DNA of 64,000 nt from Medicago truncatula (Eukaryota > Streptophyta > Magnoliopsida > Fabales > Fabaceae): positions 44,434,494 through 44,498,493 of the forward strand of contig NC_053045.1 in NCBI RefSeq assembly GCF_003473485.1. Direction: 5' to 3'. Under the pieces are notes generated by a model. The model was not told the origin of the DNA. It did no database searches and saw only the letters and a program-made list of their open reading frames with translations. Both the position numbers and the translations under genes were made by a program. Below are positions 36,760-48,400 of the stretch, piece by piece. Position 1 is the first letter of the stretch. Every line of letters starts with the position of its first letter.

Positions 36760-39111
36760 TCACTTGATCCCCTGAGTCTTCAAATACTCCACAGTTTGGT
36801 CAAAAGTTTCAGCAATACTATGCTTGAAACTGAAACCTTCTTTGATAAGCTTTCCAGAAGAGATTATCAACTTTGCCTTGCTGGGGAAATCATCAAATCT
36901 GCAATTCAAAAATGATACTTTGGCTTTAGTAGAAACTAGTGCTCATGAAGGTTTTTTTAAAAAAAATACAGTAAACCATAAATCACTTAAAAAAATAGAA
37001 AACCAAACACTGAAATAATCATTTTTTCTCTGTTGAAAACACTCGAACTTTGCAGCTTCAAAGGATGAGGAACTTAGTAAAAATTTCACATAAATATTAT
37101 GACTTGAAGCTTACTCAGTTGGAACTTTATACTGAGGGTATCGTTTGCTGAGAAACTTTGCAAGCTCGGGAACACTGGTATTGTGAGCACAGCAAATGTA
37201 TCGACCAGAAGTTGATTCTTTCTCTGCCACAAAAATATGAGCCCGACAAATATCCTCGACATGAGTAATTGATATTGAACCCGATAGAAACTGCATTCCT
37301 TTCAAAGCATTTATGAGGAAATCATTGCCTGCAAAATATAAAATTGAGATTGAAAAATTAGTGAGTCTTTGTGTATCGTCCTTAGAAATCCTTAAACCAT
37401 TGAATTTGGCTTGTTCTGAACCTGTTAGAAGTGACATTCCCATGGCAACACTAGATGGGATATCTTGAGTTAGAGAAGGACCAATTGTTAGAGTAGGTAT
37501 CACAGTGATTAGATCAATGTTATTTTCTTCAGCAAATTTCCACGCAGCCTTTTCAGCTAGTACTTTTGAAACAGGATAACCCTGCACATTTTGATGATAA
37601 TTTTTTCCAATTAGAAATGATAATGAGGGAAGGGCAATGTTAATAGCCAAGCCATTCCCTACTCATATACTAAGTTTTGAGAACATAAATGATACTTTGA
37701 AACATAAATTTTAAAACAAATTTCAACAATTTGAAATTGAATGGTTAATGCAATTCAAATATATATTATGTTTTAAAAAATCAAGCACGATTTTGAACCT
37801 TATTGATCACGATTTTCTGGTGTTTAGATATACATGATATCCATTAAACACAACTTATATTCAAATATGCACGTGAAAAACGTGGAGAATGATATACAAA
37901 ATCGTGGTTAATCATGTTCGGTGAATGGTTAATAGGCCGTGACACCTTACTATAACTCTTAATCATAACCATGTATTTAATTTTAAACTGCATAACTAAA
38001 ATTGTCGAAAACTGATATCCCGTTTTATGTCAAAATAATCTAGATACTTTAAATAAAAATTGATTTTTACCCAAGTGGGTGGCTTTGCAGTGTTCAAAAA
38101 CTCAACATCAGACCAATTGGTTTCATCCATAACATGACCAGTCCCTTCGAGTTCGTTTATAGTCACAGCAGCTGCTGAAGATGTTAAGATAACTCTTTTG
38201 ACTTCTTTTGCTCTTACACATGCTTTCAACACATTCAATACACCTTTGATTGCTGGTTTTATCATGTCATTCTGAATAGTAATAGCACAAGAATTTTATC
38301 ATTAATCTATTATTTTTCTTCCACACGCATATACTTCAAAAATTAATTCAATTTGGTTGTAAGCTTTTATAATGTAGTTTCTTGTTTAGTAATCAACCTA
38401 CCTCAGGATCTTGAGAAGCAAAGTTCACAGGTGTAGCAAGTTGGAAGACAAGTTCACATCCTGATATAGGAGCATCAAAATCTTCTTCAATTGTTAATTC
38501 TGCTTTAAATAGATTCAGTTCCCCCAAACTTTGCAGTGCTATGAGGTGAGATGTTTTGTTTGCACTATCTGCACAAAACAACAAAAAACATAACTCTTTT
38601 AGAAAAATCTTATTTGTATTTTCTGTTATCCAATACAACTTCAATAGCGAGATAGGCCTAGTGCTTCTTGTTTCGAGACGATAAATTTGACAAAATCATG
38701 GTGGTACCAATAAAATTACGGTGGGAGTCTTTGCCTTGCAAAACATAAATCATCAATCAAAAAACACTAACCAAAAATGGTAACTTGACACATGCAATTT
38801 CTTTTTGGGTTAAAATGACACAACTTTAATTTCAATGAATTAGCAATTAAAAAATCTTAACTATCACCAACACAAGATTTTAATATTTTGGTTGATATAT
38901 TGTCATATAGATAATGTCATTCACTGTTTAGATAATAAAACATGAACATGAATATATAGACAGCTATGAAGCATAGACTCATACACGGACACCGCATATA
39001 ACACAGACACGAACACGTCGACACCGTTAATAACTTGAGAAAATGACATTGGACATGCCTAATTCAAGGAGTATATGTGCTTCATAACAGTTATTATTAT
39101 ACAATGAGATG

Positions 39112-39146
<35 letters not shown>

Positions 39147-39280
39147 AGGTCTCTAACAGTAGTATTAACAGCATAACCCTTTTCAAGCAACTGCTTGATC
39201 AGCAATGATGCCACAAAACCAGTGCCACCTATCACACATGCCTTCTTCTTTTCTATTTCTATTTGTTTGATACTAGCCAT
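36760..39280 (-). CDS. ANR: Anthocyanidin reductase
   Basis: Six exons: 39145-39280, 38402-38568, 38071-38271, 37422-37581, 37115-37328, 36760-36898; 338 residues, the length I recall for Medicago ANR. This cytosolic NADPH enzyme turns anthocyanidins into 2,3-cis-flavan-3-ols (epicatechin), the building units of condensed tannins. It belongs to the DFR/ANR branch of the short-chain dehydrogenase family. The Rossmann glycine motif GGTGFVAS is at residues 18-25 and the catalytic YPVSK at 170-174. The start MASIKQIEIEKKKACVIGG and end VEYLKTQGIK agree with the M. truncatula protein as I remember it. The (GA)n tract in intron 1 begins right at the splice donor (GTCTCTCT), and intron 4 is 93 bp with no stop. 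A CACGTG G-box lies about 160 bp upstream. The gene converges on the receptor-like kinase. Confidence 0.97.
39115..39143. repeat. (GA)n microsatellite at the ANR intron 1 donor
   Basis: About 29 bp of GA (CT on the coding strand) directly abuts exon 1 of ANR, so the donor reads GT followed by CT repeats, not the usual GTRAGT. Confidence 0.9.
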
Positions 39281-39437
39281 CAAATGTTAATTTACACACT
39301 CTCTTTCACTATGAAGCTTAAACACACTAAAACAGTTTTTATGGTCATGAAAGAAGAGTTATTTAGTTCTTAAATAACACTAAATTGTTCAGTTACATGA
39401 ACAAATCAAACTGTTACATTTTGGTGTTTAAGGTGAG

Positions 39438-39443
39438 CACGTG
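39438..39443 (-). promoter_or_regulatory. G-box (CACGTG) upstream of ANR
   Basis: CACGTG lies 158-163 bp before the ANR start. The Arabidopsis ANR gene (BAN) is driven by a MYB-bHLH-WD40 complex, and bHLH factors bind E/G-boxes. A CTGTTA MYB-like core lies nearby at about 39410. This is sequence evidence only; binding is inferred. Confidence 0.4.
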
Positions 39444-41806
39444 ATGGAGTTTGTTGTCTACCGGTGACTCAATATCAACAAGTCTTTGAGAAGTTTGAAA
39501 AACCTCACTTTCCATTTTTTACTATTATACATACTAATTTTTCATTAACATTAATTCTCTCATTGAATGAAATTCACCACCTATCAAATCTACGAGCCTA
39601 CGTACCAATGTATTATAGAGTTCAGTAATTTTATGATAAAAGGAGAGTCTCTATAATGAGAATAGAGTATCTTGCGCCTAAAAAAAATATATATTTTATA
39701 GCAATTTTAAAATACAGTTACAAATTTGGACACTCATTAATATATTTTTTGCATAATTTTATTTATTACCTACATTTTATAATAAAGATAATTTAAAAGA
39801 AAAATTATATTGGCTATGGAATGATACATCCAACATAAATTTGGAGAAATATTGGTGTGAGACTACCAAAATAGAAAAATACAAGGACCAAAATAATACC
39901 ATGCTAGGAAGTAAAAAATAAAAGTTTTGTAATGAAAAACACAATTTTTAAAGTTTTAAAAAGTTGATTACAAAGTATTTTATGTCTTGTTAACTAACGC
40001 TTCATAATTCGTTATAGAGTTCCATTATTAAATTCATGAGCAGACCATTTAGCAACTTACACCATAATCCATGATGACATCAATGAGTATCTTGAAAAGT
40101 TGGTAAAGTTTCACCATCCCCTCTATCCTAATAGCTTTTTCTTCATAAACATTTCAATTATTTTTTTGGAAAAACTCCTCCTAGTCTACCTTACTCGGAT
40201 GCATCCATCTACCACTCAAAATGTTTCAATTGTATTGTATGATAGTATAACATAACATAAATAGGAATGTGTAAAAAAAAAACATAAATAGGAAAAGAAA
40301 GGTGTATCAACGGAGAGAAAAAAGACCGTCTTAAACTTTATTTGTGAGTTTTGAAGAAAAGTGAAGGAAGGGCTTTGGAGGTGAGAAATATAAGGGAAAA
40401 TTGAAAAATCATTCACTTCTTTTAAAAGAGTATTTTTTTTAGAGGGTGGTAAACTAATTCTTATGATTAATATATTTTAATTTTAAGAATACTATAACAA
40501 CAAAGATTATATTTATTACTCAAAAACACAAAGATTATATTTAAAGAATTCATATAAACCCTCCCTAAACCCTACTCAAATACAATTTTTTAGTTCTTCC
40601 AAACGAGGAGAGTTTTATATTATATAATTGTGATGTATGTTTGGGATATAAGGGGTTGATTTGTCAAAATCAGGTGAGCTCACCGTAATTTTGACAATTC
40701 CACCGTAAATCCAAACACGAACTTAGAGATGTTTCAACATGACATGATACACAGACACGAATTTAGAGATGTTTCAACAGGACGGATCACTATTTTCTCC
40801 AAGAGCTATGTCATATACCGAAGAGGGTAAAATATATGTATTATATAATGTAATATTTGAATCATATTAATAAAATGAGAGTTATTTTTATTAATTTTGT
40901 TTTTTATTTGCATTTATTTTCACATTTATTTTATGTTTATGCTTATGTATTGAATAAATAAAATCGATTTTATTTTCTAATTTTGTATTTAATGAATAAA
41001 TAAATTAGAATGAAAATTGAATTAGTATAAAATCGAATTTATTTTAAGTGCATAAATAAATTAGAATAAAATAAAATAGAATTTATGTTTAGACTTTGCG
41101 ACATATTGACTAAATAAAATATTTTAAACTTTGTGCCATATTGAATAAAGTAAATAAAATAATTTATTGAATCATATTGAATGAATAAAAAAAAAAGTAG
41201 GCACTTTGCGCCACTTAACCTTCGCACTAGTTTACACTTGCGCCACTTAACATGCGCAACGCTACTTAATTTGCGCATAAGTTTACACTTACGCTAGTTA
41301 ACTAGCGCAGGGGCATTTTGGGCATAGCTGCAGGGTGCAAACGAAATGTACTAGGTGAAAAGCAGAATTCTAAATAGAGTAGTTATGGAAGTACATCTAA
41401 GTTGTTTGATTCTCTAAGCTATTATAAATGTCAGCATCGTAAACAAACAAACTACACAAACATACGACGATCTTTGAAATTTATCCATTATGGTCATTTA
41501 GACAACACATGGTAAAAATATGATACAATTGAATGAAGAAGATAGAGGCCAAAATTTCATTACGGTTAAATCCTATGAAAATGAATATCAGACAAATTTT
41601 AAAACATTATTAACAGAAACTTAATATGCTAAGTCTTCTCAATTCAGAATTCAATGTGAAGGCTTCGCAGAAAATAAGAATGAAAATCTTGCTTTCTGGT
41701 ACCTTCAATTTGGTATAAACTTTATTTGGTCTCTGAATGTCTCTTTCTCTAAACCACCAGTAAAATTATAAGGCAATAAAAGTTCATTTGTGCAAAATGA
41801 CTTTCC
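39444..41806. other. Intergenic DNA, no gene seen
   Basis: Mostly AT-rich. At 41175-41330 a GC-richer stretch repeats short motifs such as GTTTACACTTGCGCCACTTA and GTTTACACTTACGCTAGTTA, a dispersed-repeat signature. Several 20-30 bp AT-rich motifs also recur at 40860-41160 (AAATAAATTAGAATNAAA). No supported coding sequence. Confidence 0.45.
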
Positions 41807-44800
41807 TCATTCAGGCTTATCTAAATGACCATACATTTTTTGCCAGTTTTGTGAAGCTTCATATCGCGTTCGAAAATTCCAGATGTGTGGCTTTTTTGAA
41901 TTCTCACGAGCTTTGAGTACTTCCTGCACATGGGTTACATATAGCTTGTTACTCTGAGAAAATGTGTTAAGTTTAAGAGCACTAGAATGGAAAAACACGA
42001 CCCAAGAGAGTTGTTTTCATTCAAATACTTGTGATACAAATATACAGTGTACATAGCTCTGAAACAGACTAAGCAACAGTAAACAATACTAACTGCCACC
42101 AGTAACCAACTAATAACTAAGATGACAGTAATCAAACAAATTAACATATATTAATCCAGAATACTTCTCGAGTTGGGAAGTGAATGTCTAAAATTCTCAG
42201 CTTAGACAGTAAGAAACTAAGACTAAGAGCAGAAACTTCTGCCAGCTGGTTTTGGAACTTCAACTGAGGAGACATGATCTTGGATGAAATCACGGCCAAT
42301 ATCAATATATTTGGATCGCTCGTGTAACATTGGACTAGAGAACAAATCAATAACATATATATTATCACAGAACAGGATAGCAAAATAAATGGTAATCTCA
42401 AAACAAGTTAGCAAGTGCTTGAGCCAAATTATTTCACCAGCAACGTTACCCAATATAGCCTGATATCCAGCCTCTACAGAATATCTGAAACTATGGGCTT
42501 TTCTTTATCTATTGGCAATTAATGAATCTCTCAAACATACACAAAAGCTTGTTATTGAGCATCTGGTGTCTGGTCAACTGCGTAAATGCAGGGAGATAAG
42601 AGAGGAGACGAGTGAATAAAATACCTCAGCCTGGCAAAGCTTTAAAGTATCCCAAGTCCCAACAAGTGATGAACGGCTTGCAAATGTGGGGTACAAATTG
42701 GCTTAGATGGTTGACTACAAGCTTGTGATGTAAAGGATGATTTATTTTAAAAAAATTATAATTGTAAGGTACCGGCAGTATGGGACATACACATGTAAGG
42801 CTTGAGACTGAAGCACGGACATTAACTGTTGATATTGCTGTGTGGTCAATTTAAAAGAAGACTCGGCCACTGAACTGTCAAAATCAATGATGTTTCTCAA
42901 TTGACCCTGATGTTTGGGTTTTTTGTAGCTGGGAGGATAGCCATGCAATTTATAGTATCTTCCTTTGGTGTGGCTAAAGATGCCAAAAGGTGCATAGAGA
43001 ATATGATGCTTATATGTGGCTTTTAGATTTGGCATCTTAGCTTGGAATTGCTATTTCTGAACTGAAAAGCAAAAGGAACTGTAGAATCAGACTAAGACAT
43101 GAATAGAACCAACTTCACACTCTTTTTCCTTCTGAATACTCACGGAGAAGACTTTGTTTATAGGAGGAAAAGGACTATTGATAGGATTTGATCTTTGATT
43201 AGAGAAAAGGAGTCATTACGAATTTTTGATCCATGAGGATGCACATCATGTACTGCATGTGATAGTGTTCGACAACTGATCCTATTTTGCTACAGGAACA
43301 ACTGTGTATTGGACAATATTCACCGAGGTCTTCCCAACGACCATGAAGTGAGGTGAAATACCGACTTGAGGAAACCTTGAGAGACTCCTCAGTTTTTATT
43401 TTCAGTTAAAAGATACAGGGTACATTTCATTGTTAAAATGCTCAAATAAATCATAACGTCTCTGCGGCAGTTTTACAGTAGATTACACTTCAACAACAAC
43501 AACAACCAAGTCTTATCCCACAAAGTGGGGTCGGGTACACGAATCAAACAACGCCATAGTGTCCTATCAAAAACCATGCCTTTCTCCAACTCACTTCCTA
43601 ATAGTTTCTCGTATAGTTTTTCTAGGTCTACGTAGTCAACCTCGGCTAGCGGTGAGGAAGAAAAAAGGAACAGAGAAACCATACAACAGAACAGAGTCAA
43701 TTTGGTTTTAAGAGTCCCCCAAAATGCCCTAAAATCAATTTAGAAATTTGGAAACCAAGCAAAATGTTTTTAAAATATGGTCAATTTGGAAATTTTCAAT
43801 TAAAATCAAATAGCAGCTGAAGCGGCCACTATACGCTACGCCGCTATAGAAGCCGAAGCGGCCGCTATTTTATTTTGCACCGCTACGACAATTAGTGTAG
43901 AGGTTCGTCGCCGCGTGTGGGTCTACCCCTACCTCTAGTCATCTGACTCCCCTCCATCTAATCTACCAGTCTTCTCTGAAGTTCTCTCTACATTCCCAAA
44001 CCACTAAGTCTAGTTTCTACCATCTTTTCTACTATGGGTGCTGCCCCAACTCTCTCTCCAATATCGTCATTTCTAATTCTATCCCATCTACAGTAGATTA
44101 CACTTGAACTAATGTATTTGGCAATTAATTTTAATAATTGAGAAGAAACAAATTCATCTACCGAGCAGATGACAACTGAAGATCAAATGACTTTGGCTGC
44201 TGTAGAATTGAGCCAAGAAAGCCATTTCCATGTCCTGACTTTGTGAGCTATAGCCATAGGTCTCACTTAGTCAATGACTGAGAAGCCAAGAGTGTGTCAG
44301 GTTTATCATAAGGATGAAGGTAGTAGAATTGAAAGCACGCGCCAATGGTTGATTGCAAAGCCATGGAATAATTGATACCAAGACTCAATACAAAAAACAG
44401 GGCTCGAGAAAGGAACAAGAAACATAATCTCAGAGAGAGAAAGCTCAAACCACTTAAGATACCACGTTTAGGGGGGCAACCCGAGAATGGAGAAAAATGA
44501 AGAGTTATTCCCATTCAACTACTTGTACATTAGCTTATAAAAAAAATAAAAAAATATTGCGTATTATTCCATGTATTGTAGTTCTGAAATTGACCAACTA
44601 TAGTTACTAACAGTAAAAAATACTAACTACCACTAAAAACTAACAGATAACTAAAAAGATAGATAAACTTCCATGCGGATCAATTAAGCTATGCAACTGG
44701 TGGCAATATGAAAACAAGAACAGCATTAAAAACTAAGCTCTTGGCAATTTCATGGTGCTTTCATCATTCAAAGAAGAACAATAAGGGCATCATATAGAAA

Positions 44801-45917
44801 GACAAGTAGAAATTAAGAGAATTTGTCTTAAGACGGGAGTTATAAGGGCAGGTTCCTTAACTCTCTAACAACAAACACGAAATGTCGAATTTTAATACAA
44901 ATTCACCAGCAACGCACCCTTATATCGATAATTACATACATTGTTCTGTCAAATACTCCTTCAGTTTCAAAATGAAGGTCGTTTAAGGTTTTTACACACA
45001 TTAAGAAATGCAATGATTAAAAGAAAGATAATTTTTATTTTACCAAATTATCCTTATTAACTATTGGTTTGTTTTCCACTAAAGTAAAAGTAATAATACT
45101 TTGGGAGTAATGTACACAGTATTCATTGGAGAGTACAATTGGGAAGAAAAAGTTATTATTGCATGGGAAATTGAAAATGGCATTCATTATTGTTGAAATT
45201 TGGGGCCTAACTCATCCTTACAAAACCGGCTTGTAAGGTGAGGAGTGCTTACTCTTTATAAACTCTTCTCAAAAGTCATATCTATCCGATGTGGGACTAA
45301 ATCCACCCCCTCAAAGCCAACACAGTGAAGGTGTTGGAGGTTGCTATGAAGGCAAACCAAAGGCCGCAATTAAGGTGACTAGGGGCGGACTGCAATTAAG
45401 GCAGAATTTCCAACAATTATGAAACAATTTCTTTGCTAAACATTCATTTTGAAACGGAGGAAGTATCAATTAAAAGATCCCCCTTTTGCTCTTTCGGGCA
45501 TTCAACCCAAGTGGGAAATATGACGAGGCATCCAATACAAGAAAGATACAATCACACAACATATCAGTTGTTCCATTGAGGTATAAATATAAATTACACA
45601 TTGATTAGGAGGAAATAGGAACCAACCTCGAGTTGAGATTTGGGTTTAGTCTTGAGCATTAAGCAGTCAGTCCATGCTTTCCATTTACCGCGACAGTTAT
45701 CAAGAGTACCAAGCCTGTAATACTGCTTCATTTGATAAACCGGGGCTGCACACGTTAAACACGCAAACTTTATCAATATTGGGATGATCCAGAAGCAAAT
45801 AATTTATGTTTTGGGTGAATGGTCATTACAGTAGCAGAACCAGAGTGCATCAAAGTGTTCAAAGCATGATAATTTGCGTTTCACTGTGGAGCTTGATTCT
45901 TCCTTCTCTGACGACAT
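41807..45917 (-). CDS. Twin-CX9C DUF3128 (Emi1-like) protein
   Basis: Three exons: 45830-45917, 45627-45745, 41807-41923; 107 residues, GT-AG and in phase. It has two CX9C pairs, Cys18-Cys28 and Cys47-Cys57, the mark of proteins imported into the mitochondrial intermembrane space by the Mia40/Erv1 oxidative relay. Conserved landmarks are FDALWFCYSP, QMKQYYR, CRGKWKAWTDC and PHIWNFRTR near the end. These fit DUF3128, related to yeast Emi1. The function in plants is not established; a role in respiratory-complex assembly is inference. The second intron is 3703 bp and packed with transposon remnants: a Copia fossil, an RTE LINE and a solo LTR. An AG lies 2 bp before the start codon, so an intron in the 5' leader is likely. 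Confidence 0.9.
41990..44690 (-). mobile_element. Broken Ty1/Copia element in a host intron
   Basis: Minus-strand remnants appear in the correct order: a 5' LTR-like segment (about 44385-44690) with a TTGGTATCA primer-site-like motif beside it, a gag-like remnant (about 42750-43035, with YYKLHGYPPSY), an RNase H-like remnant (about 42230-42470, with HERSKYIDIGRDF), and a 3' LTR-like segment (about 41990-42150). The LTR segments share AGTTAGTATT-type and GTTACTG-type motifs but are clearly diverged. The element is old and broken many times over. An RTE LINE is inserted in it. Ends are approximate. Confidence 0.65.
43491..44088 (-). mobile_element. 5'-truncated RTE-clade LINE
   Basis: The minus-strand 3' end reads CCACTTTGTGGGATAAGACT followed by a TTG-repeat tail, the hallmark of plant RTE LINEs. 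Translation gives MVFDRTLWRCLIRVPDPTLW, the usual RTE C-terminus. The host sequence TACAGTAGATTACACTT is duplicated exactly at 43474-43490 and 44089-44105, so both ends are defined. Only the last part of the reverse-transcriptase frame is present. A smaller insertion of roughly 280 bp (about 43635-43918, with a GAAGCGGCCGCTATTTTATT motif) appears to be nested inside it, beside a repeated GGTCTAC. Confidence 0.88.
45191..45415 (+). mobile_element. Small solo LTR, 225 bp
   Basis: The element begins TGTTGAAATT and ends AATTTCCAACA, with TG...CA ends, and is flanked by an exact 5-bp duplication ATTAT (45186-45190 and 45416-45420). The body contains ACCGGCTTGTAAGGTGAGGA and TATCCGATGTGGGACT, motifs I recognise as very common in legume genomes. 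The size fits a TRIM or small Copia LTR. It lies in the long intron of the twin-CX9C gene. Confidence 0.8.
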
Positions 45918-46027
45918 AACTGCAACAAACTCAAAATTGGAGCACCCAGTCATAAATCACCATAGAACTACAACATTAAAATTCATATCAATTCATCTCA
46001 AACAGAAAATAGGGAGGATTGGTTGTA

Positions 46028-48400
46028 CCTAGGGGTGGCAAAATGGATGGATATGGATTTGGATCCTAATGGATGGATCAAAAAAGGTCCATTAGTCCAT
46101 TACAATCCACTATTTTTTTTTTTCTTAAAAAAAACCATCCAATCCATCCAATTAGAATAAAGTCCATCCAATCTTATTAGATTTTAATGGATGGATAATC
46201 CATCTGATCCATAAATCAAAGTGTATTATTTTTTTTAAAGTGTATTATTTTTTTTGAAAAACAACTTATTACAATCTCTTTTGCAAAATCAGCTTATTTA
46301 TGCAAAACAACTTATTATGATCTCTTTTAAAAAAACAGTTTATTCAAAACAACTTATTTATACAAAACAGCTTATTAGGATCTCTTTTTTAAAAAAACAA
46401 CTTATTCGAAACAGCTTATTTATGCAAAACAGCTTATTACGAATTCATTTGAAAAAACAACTTACTCAAAAGAGCTTAGTTATGCAAAACAGCTTATTCG
46501 ACACAGCTTATTTATGCAAAACAGCTTATTAGGATCTCTTTTTAAAAAAACAGCTTATTCGAAACAACTTATTTATATAAAACAGCTTATTAGTATCTCT
46601 TTTTTAAAAAACAACTTATTCGAAACAACTTATTTATGCAAAAAAACTTATTACAAACTCATTTTAAAAAAGAACTTATTCAAAAGAGCTTAGTTATGCA
46701 AAAAAGCTTATTCGAAACAGCTTATTTATGCAAAACAACTTATTATGATCTCTTTTTAAAAAACAGCTTATTCAAAACAACTTATTTATATAAAACAGCT
46801 TATTACGATCTCATTTTAAATATTTTTTAAAAAATCCTAAACAAATATTTTTTTACTCTCCCTCTTTCAAAGATACAAGTTGTAAATTTGCTTATCTTTG
46901 TGATGGCAGGTGCAACCATGTTTCAGAAGTAGATGATAATTTTTTCAACAACTTAAAAACAAAGGAATTCCAATAATTCAGAAACACAAAACCAGGAATA
47001 GTCCCTCATGTTACTACAAAATCTACTCAAAGTTGACATTATACGCTTACACGTAAATTTTGTAGTCATTCATCCATTCAAAACAGAAATAAAATTTAAC
47101 TAGAAACTATATAATGATGCAAATGTAACAAGTTTCTTGATATAATGAACTAGAAACCTTAATATAGAGGCATTGCAATGATAATCCATAGTTAAAAAAG
47201 AGTCCATGGAACATTGAAATGGACCATATAGAGTGAACTAGAAACCTTAATGTAGGGACATTGCAATGATAATTCAAAGAGAGAACCATGAGGAATAGTC
47301 TCATAGCCTGTTACCTCACTAAATCATTATCCATTTTAAAAATGATAAGCAAATTTTAACTATAAAACACTACAAATATTTAACAACTTGTATCATACAA
47401 CACCCAATATTGGATCATACAGAGGTCATCAATTAACCAAAACTAATCAATTAACCAAAAAGAATATATATTGGGGCATACATGATACACTACATGATAC
47501 CAAAAGAATATGTAAATTCACACTACATGATACACGATTGAGATTAAACTATCCTAATTACAGTGCAAAGATTTTCCCTCATCAATGCAATTATGAACTA
47601 AACAGCCATAGATTGATGATTTATCGAAGTTAATCACTTTTACATGGTTAAGTAAAAAATAAATGGCAAAAGGTCTAACCAAACATGCTATTAACTTGGA
47701 GAAATCCTAACTTGGTTCACAGTTAATTCTCTCAAAACTTATGCAACTTCACCAAGCTATTAACATGTACAATGGCAAAAAAAAGTGAGTGAAAACCCAA
47801 CAAAAAAAACATCATCAGAAAATCTAGGACAAAAACGTTGTCTATAGAGGTTGTTCAGAGCAAAAACTATGACAACAATCATCAGAAAATCTTCAAACGT
47901 TGTCAAACAAACAACTATGAAAACACAACAAAATCAACTAAGAAAACACAAACAACAACAATCTCAGATAACCCAATTCAGAAAACGCAACAAAATCACA
48001 TTACAATATAATAGAGACTCACAAAGGCACAGAAGAATCGATTTCAGATTTGAAGAGGAAAAATTGAATCGTCGGAATTTGAATCAATAGGAAGTAGGAA
48101 CAGAAGAATCGATTTCAGATTTGAAGAGGAAGAATCGAATCGCTGACGATTGCTACATAGGTGCACTCTGAACGAATTTCAGATTTGAAGAGAAATTTGG
48201 GGAAGAAATTAGGGTTCAGTTTTATTTGGGGAAGAAATAAGCTATTCACTATTTAGCTTATAATTTTTTTAATTGTTTGTTTTTTTTTGTTTTAATTTGT
48301 TTTTTTTTTAATCAAATGATCCATTGGATAAAAAATAAAGAATAAAAAGTGATCCATTGGATCTTTAAAATCAATTGGATGGACTAGACAATAAGTTGTA
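46028..48400. mobile_element. Possible non-autonomous hAT-like element, one end clear
   Basis: The left end begins TAGGGGTGGCAAAATGGATG, a form I have seen at hAT-type termini, followed by imperfect ATGGATGGATCC repeats. Near 48340-48400 related ATTGGATGGACTAG motifs return in the opposite sense, but the matching TIR is not seen. The interior holds the minisatellite at 46248-46806 and non-coding DNA. The two frames inside it (46254-46532 and 46636-46830) only read the repeat. Confidence 0.35.
46248..46806. repeat. Minisatellite of CAGCTTATT-type units
   Basis: Units combine AAAACAGCTTATTTATGCAA, ACAACTTATTCGAAAC and a TTAGGATCTCTTTTTTAAA spacer, with longer periods of about 75-110 bp. At least seven long units are present, with variants of AACTTATT and AGCTTATT. 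Confidence 0.85.

Noticed and set aside
8904-39280. Terpene synthase and ANR as a metabolic gene cluster
   Set aside because: They are 25 kb apart, act in different pathways, and the genes between them are housekeeping or signalling genes.
46254-46830. Plus-strand frames of 92 and 64 residues
   Set aside because: They only translate the minisatellite (repeated LIYAKQLI-like peptides).
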